Translations under genes and position numbers: made by a program
Shown: piece by piece, positions 15,995-18,319 of the stretch
Numbering within the stretch: position 1 is the first letter of the stretch
Layout of the letters: every line of letters starts with the position of its first letter
Origin: CAVPRW01 sp046727435 [NCBI: bacterium]
Lineage (GTDB): Bacteria; Tectomicrobia; Entotheonellia; J063
Direction: 5' to 3'
Assembly: GCA_046727435.1 (NCBI GenBank)
Contig: JBKPCR010000027.1
Coordinates: 1-18,319 of the forward strand
Length of the DNA: 18,319 nucleotides
Notes under the pieces: model-generated
Told to the model about the DNA's origin: nothing
Seen by the model: the letters and a program-made list of their open reading frames with translations, nothing else
Databases searched by the model: none

Positions 15995-16024
15995 GGCGAC
16001 AACCGACGCGAATAGCGTCGCGCC
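15995..16024. promoter_or_regulatory. Hairpin in the nrtA leader
   Basis: CGACGC (16004-16009) pairs with GCGTCG (16015-16020) around a 5-nt loop, with an outer GGCG/CGCC pairing (15995-15998 with 16021-16024) across an internal loop. It lies downstream of the predicted sigma-54 start and about 80 nt before nrtA, so it would be in the leader RNA. It has no T-run and does not show the paired hexaloops of ANTAR-target leaders. Confidence 0.4.
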
Positions 16025-16062
16025 AGCAGCACTGGCTGTGGACAGCGTGGGTCAGGAGGCGG

Positions 16063-16078
16063 TGCACAGTCAGTGCCA
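16063..16078 (-). promoter_or_regulatory. Sigma-54 type -24/-12 promoter for the nrt-nar-nir operon
   Basis: On the minus strand this reads TGGCACTGACTGTGCA, against the consensus TGGCAC-N5-TTGCA, with exact GG-to-GC spacing and one mismatch in the -12 half. Transcription would start near 16052 and leave a leader of about 135 nt before nrtA. Sigma-54 control by an NtrC-like activator is common for nitrogen assimilation. I did not find a convincing NtrC dyad upstream. Confidence 0.6.
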
Positions 16079-16266
16079 ATGTTCCCGGATGCCAACTTGC
16101 TACAGGTAAGTGTCGGTAAGATTGTGCAAATAATCCATGAAAGCGATTTCAGTAGATGCCCGCGCAAGAGGACATGCCGCCTAGAGCTGTTGTTCTAGCA
16201 ACAATCGGCCAGCAGATTGCGCACCTGTCAACAGAGGCCGAGGGGCAGGCACAGCATGGATGGTGA

Positions 16267-16614
16267 CTCAAGCGAGTGGTCAGTGATGGGATGCCTAGTG
16301 CCAACGACTTCATCCGGTACGGCAACCCGAAGCGGATTGCGGATCTCGCCATACAGAACCGACTGCCGTCGATGTACGAGGAAAGTCGATTCGTAGAAGT
16401 GGGTGGTCTCGTGTCCTATACATCTAACGATGCTGAGAATTACTGGCGCGCCGCTGTCTACGTGGACAAGATCCTGAAGGGTGCCAAGCCGACTGATCTC
16501 TCCATCGAGGAACCCACGAAATTTGACCTGGTCATCAATCTCAAAACGGCCGAGCAGCTCGGTCTGACGATTCTTCCATCCCTCCTCTTCCAGGCGAGCA
16601 AGGTGATCCACTGA
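16267..16614 (+). pseudogene. C-terminal fragment of an ABC-type substrate-binding protein (COG2984/PF04392-like)
   Basis: About 110 residues match the C-terminal third of the uncharacterised ABC substrate-binding family: VSDGMPSANDF, KRIADLAIQNRLPSMYEESRFVE, GGLVSY, YVDKILKGAKPTDLSIEEPTKFDLVINLKTAEQLGLTI and a PSLLFQASKVI ending. Full-length members are about 320-340 residues. A stop lies immediately upstream (16264-16266) and nothing recognisable precedes it, so the N-terminal two-thirds is gone. It points away from the nrt operon, with its surviving start just upstream of the nrt promoter region. Confidence 0.8.
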
Positions 16615-17130
16615 GCCGCGAGGCCTGATGCCGCCACCACGAGAGGTGTTTTGCAGATTAAACGGTTCAAATCCGTATAGACGATTCGCGGATACTCCAC
16701 GGAGGATAACCATGCTGGCCCCAAAGACTGCACCGTTCCTATCGCTCCAGCTGGGGTTCCCGTAGCAAGCGTACAGGAAACGTCGATCCGTGCATCAACG
16801 GGAGACGCTGTGGAGGAAAACGAGGGTTACTTCCCACGCCTATTATGGGTATAAACTCCTGATTTTCTCAGCGCATAGCGTTGATTCTCGCCTGCAAAAG
16901 CGGTTTTCTTCCACGGGCGCTGTGATGGCCATTGTGCCCTCAGAGGTAACCCTAGGGATATCATTGGGGAAATAACCAAGACAATCACTTACAACGGATC
17001 GACGCTTTTTGCTCCGTTACTCCAGGAACCCCTAATGGCCTAGCAGGAATGTTTGCGGGCAGGTTAGGACCTACGGGAGGGAAGCTGCGGTAATATCTCA
17101 AACCACGTCAAAAACTCGCCGTATAACATC
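16615..17130. other. Non-coding interval with a tRNA T-arm-like hairpin
   Basis: No supported gene in 516 nt. At 16662-16676 there is ACGG-TTCAAAT-CCGT, the shape of a tRNA T-arm with a canonical T-loop, but I could not assemble an acceptor stem or a complete cloverleaf around it. It may be a tRNA 3'-end remnant left at an integration site, which would fit the recombinase stub downstream, or chance. The rest is lower in G+C than its surroundings and unremarkable. Confidence 0.35.
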
Positions 17131-17342
17131 GTGCCATCGGAAAGGAGCGCTGTGGGACGCCACGTGGTTGAGGACTTCGTCCACCACCTCACCCGTGCGG
17201 AGCGCTGTCCCCTGACGATCAAGAACTACCCCTGCGACTTGGCGGCCTTCGCCCGCTGGTTCAGGGACACGACTGGGGACGAGCTGACCCCGGCCCACAT
17301 CACCCCGACCGATCTCCGGGACTACAAGCGCTTCCTCTGGAT
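17131..17342 (+). pseudogene. N-terminal stub of a tyrosine recombinase/integrase
   Basis: About 70 residues form the SAM-like core-binding domain of phage-type integrases: VEDFVHHLTRAERCPLTIKNY, DLAAFARWFRDTTG, LTPAHITPTDLRDYKRFL. After FLWI the match ends; the remaining frame to 17460 has no homology, and the catalytic domain (Arg-His-Arg-Tyr) is absent. The likely start is the GTG at 17131. Truncation happens about 115 nt before the methyltransferase start, so a deletion has joined the two regions. Non-functional. Confidence 0.8.
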
Positions 17343-17456
17343 TGGGCACCCTTGTCATGCCCTCCCGTGGCGAAGAAAATACTTGTCACGGTCTGCGGTG
17401 ACGCGTACCATAAGACTTCTTCATGATGGTCTTTCAATATGTTGGAGGGTATGCTC

Positions 17457-18170
17457 ATGACTGACCAGCAACCGAATGCGGTGCAGGCGCAGGTGCGCGC
17501 CCAATTTGATCGGCAAGTGGCCCACTATACACAGGCCAGCGCCATGGCCGATCAGGGGTTGTTGGAGCTGATCGTCCGCATGGCGGGTCCCACCTCGGGG
17601 CGGCGTGTCTGAGATGTGGCATGCGGGGCGGGATTCCTCGCATGCGCCTTCGCCCCAAGTGCCCAGTGGGTCTATGGGATCGACCTCAGCCGCCGCATGG
17701 TGTATGAGGCCCACGCGCTGGCGCGGCCGCGAGGTCATCACAACACCGCCTTCTGTCAGGCGGATGCCGAGGCGTTGCCCTTCCGTAATGATGTGTGTGA
17801 CCTGTTCACCAGCAAGCTGGCCTTCCATTATTTCCCCCATGCAAAGGTGGCCATAGCGGAGATGGTCCGTGTGGCCACACACGAGGCACGCGTGGTGCTC
17901 ATCGACCGCCTGAGCGCGGAAGACCCCGAGAAGCGCGCCTATCAGAATCGTCGGGAAAAACCCCGCACCCCGAGGAAGACATACGTCTACAGCGAGTCGC
18001 ACCCGGTGGCGGCGCTCGAAGGCATCGGGCTGATCGTCGACGCGCAGGCGCGGTATGCCGAACAGATGGAAGTGGACGCATGGCTGCGGGCCGCGGGAGT
18101 CGATGAACCGACGGCGCACACGATTCTGACCCTGCTGTCAGCTTTCACTGGCTCCAACCGAGGCATGTAG
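17457..18170 (+). CDS. SAM-dependent methyltransferase with one in-frame UGA
   Basis: A 237-codon class I methyltransferase (Methyltransf_11/UbiE-like), substrate unknown. The ATG at 17457 is chosen because GGAGGG at 17444-17449 is correctly spaced for it; an ATG at 17451 is too close. After an N-terminal helix (QAQVRAQFDRQVAHYTQA), motif I reads RRV-UGA-DVACGAG, where UGA is codon 52 (17610-17612). The frame then continues with no other defect: acidic motif YGIDLSRRM (Asp76), motif II-like ADAEALPFRNDVCDLF, KLAFHYFPH, ARVVLIDRLSAEDPEKRAYQNR, to TAG at 18168. Without decoding of UGA, the 51-residue product is useless, and a restart at 17616 would lack most of the SAM site. It could be a pseudogene (Trp or Leu codon mutated) or a recoded selenoprotein. 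Twelve nt separate it from the cupin gene. Confidence 0.8.
17619..17645 (+). promoter_or_regulatory. Stem-loop directly after the in-frame UGA (SECIS-like geometry)
   Basis: GCATGCGGGG pairs with CCTCGCATGC (10 bp including one G-U) around the loop CGGGATT. The stem begins 6 nt after the UGA and the loop begins 16 nt after it. Bacterial SECIS elements are stem-loops just downstream of UGA whose apical loop has a G in its first two positions. The geometry fits, but G+C-rich coding DNA can form such stems by chance. Confidence 0.35.
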
Positions 18171-18181
18171 AGGAGAAGACC

Positions 18182-18319
18182 ATGAGATACCTGCTGGTGG
18201 CACTGTACGCCACGCTCGCGCTCAGCTGTCTGGGAGTGCCCACCGCGTGGGCGCAATCCGGTGCCCACATGATGGCCACGCCGGATGAGCTGAAGTGGAC
18301 CGACATCCCGTCATTACCG
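18182..18319 (+). CDS. Exported cupin-like protein, 5' part only
   Basis: The first 46 codons of a gene cut by the window end. The start ATG has a good AGAGGAG ribosome binding site. The N-terminus is a signal peptide: MR, hydrophobic stretch LLVALYATLALSCLG, and probable cleavage after AWA near residue 24. The mature start, SGAHMMATPDELKWTDIPSLP, resembles periplasmic small cupin-domain proteins in which a TPDELKW-type segment precedes the metal-binding barrel. The barrel itself lies outside the window, so the assignment rests on this short region. Probably co-transcribed with the methyltransferase. Confidence 0.6.
   Translation, partial: MRYLLVALYATLALSCLGVPTAWAQSGAHMMATPDELKWTDIPSLP

Noticed and set aside
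15917-16060. ANTAR-type two-hairpin antiterminator leader upstream of nrtA
   Set aside because: Only one clear hairpin with a 5-nt loop and no terminator T-run; the paired hexaloops with A and G at positions 1 and 4 are not seen.
16662-16676. A tRNA gene
   Set aside because: Only a T-arm-like hairpin is present; acceptor, D and anticodon arms could not be paired, so a complete tRNA is not supported.
1-18319. CRISPR array, rRNA, replication origin
   Set aside because: No regularly spaced repeats, no rRNA-like sequence and no DnaA-box cluster or iterons noticed.

Overview
The window (about 60% G+C by eye) looks like a chromosomal segment of a Gram-negative, nitrate-assimilating bacterium. A Tat-exported NrtA, ferredoxin-type NirA, a short NarB-type nitrate reductase and a sigma-54-like promoter would fit a Nitrospirota- or NC10-like chemolithotroph. 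That placement is inference from gene style; no rRNA or other marker is present.

Left half (1-8470) is a mobile-element graveyard with small accessory modules. Two same-orientation IS110-family elements of equal size (about 249-1627 and 2617-4001) bracket a HigBA-like toxin-antitoxin pair (1682-2339). The second IS110 copy abuts a roughly 2.5 kb group II intron (about 4002-6515). The intron's domain V hairpin is intact, but its reverse transcriptase/maturase is dead: it has in-frame stops and a lost YADD box, yet the frame is kept for 1.4 kb. After it come a DUF4160/DUF2442 pair (6641-7166) and a frameshifted IS481-family element (about 7195-8468).

Right half (8563-16078) is one leftward operon, nrtA-nrtB-nrtC-nrtD-narB-nirA. 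It encodes a complete ABC nitrate importer, nitrate reductase (nitrate to nitrite) and nitrite reductase (nitrite to ammonium). Genes overlap or are spaced by 13 nt or less. A near-consensus sigma-54 -24/-12 element lies about 150 nt upstream of nrtA.

Right edge (16267-18319) holds a fragment of an ABC substrate-binding protein, the N-terminal stub of a tyrosine recombinase, a SAM-dependent methyltransferase interrupted by one in-frame UGA followed at once by a 10-bp hairpin, and the start of an exported cupin-like protein.

The most unusual signals are: (a) IS110 copy B and the intron protein both look altered mainly by A-to-C and T-to-G transversions (Tyr to Asp/Ser/stop, Lys to Thr/Gln, Phe to Cys/Val, Asn to His), which also explains most of their nonsense codons; (b) both diverged IS110 transposases carry the same reading-frame break right after the first catalytic Asp motif; (c) the UGA-plus-hairpin arrangement in the methyltransferase; (d) conserved non-coding IS110 ends that are candidate bridge-RNA loci.
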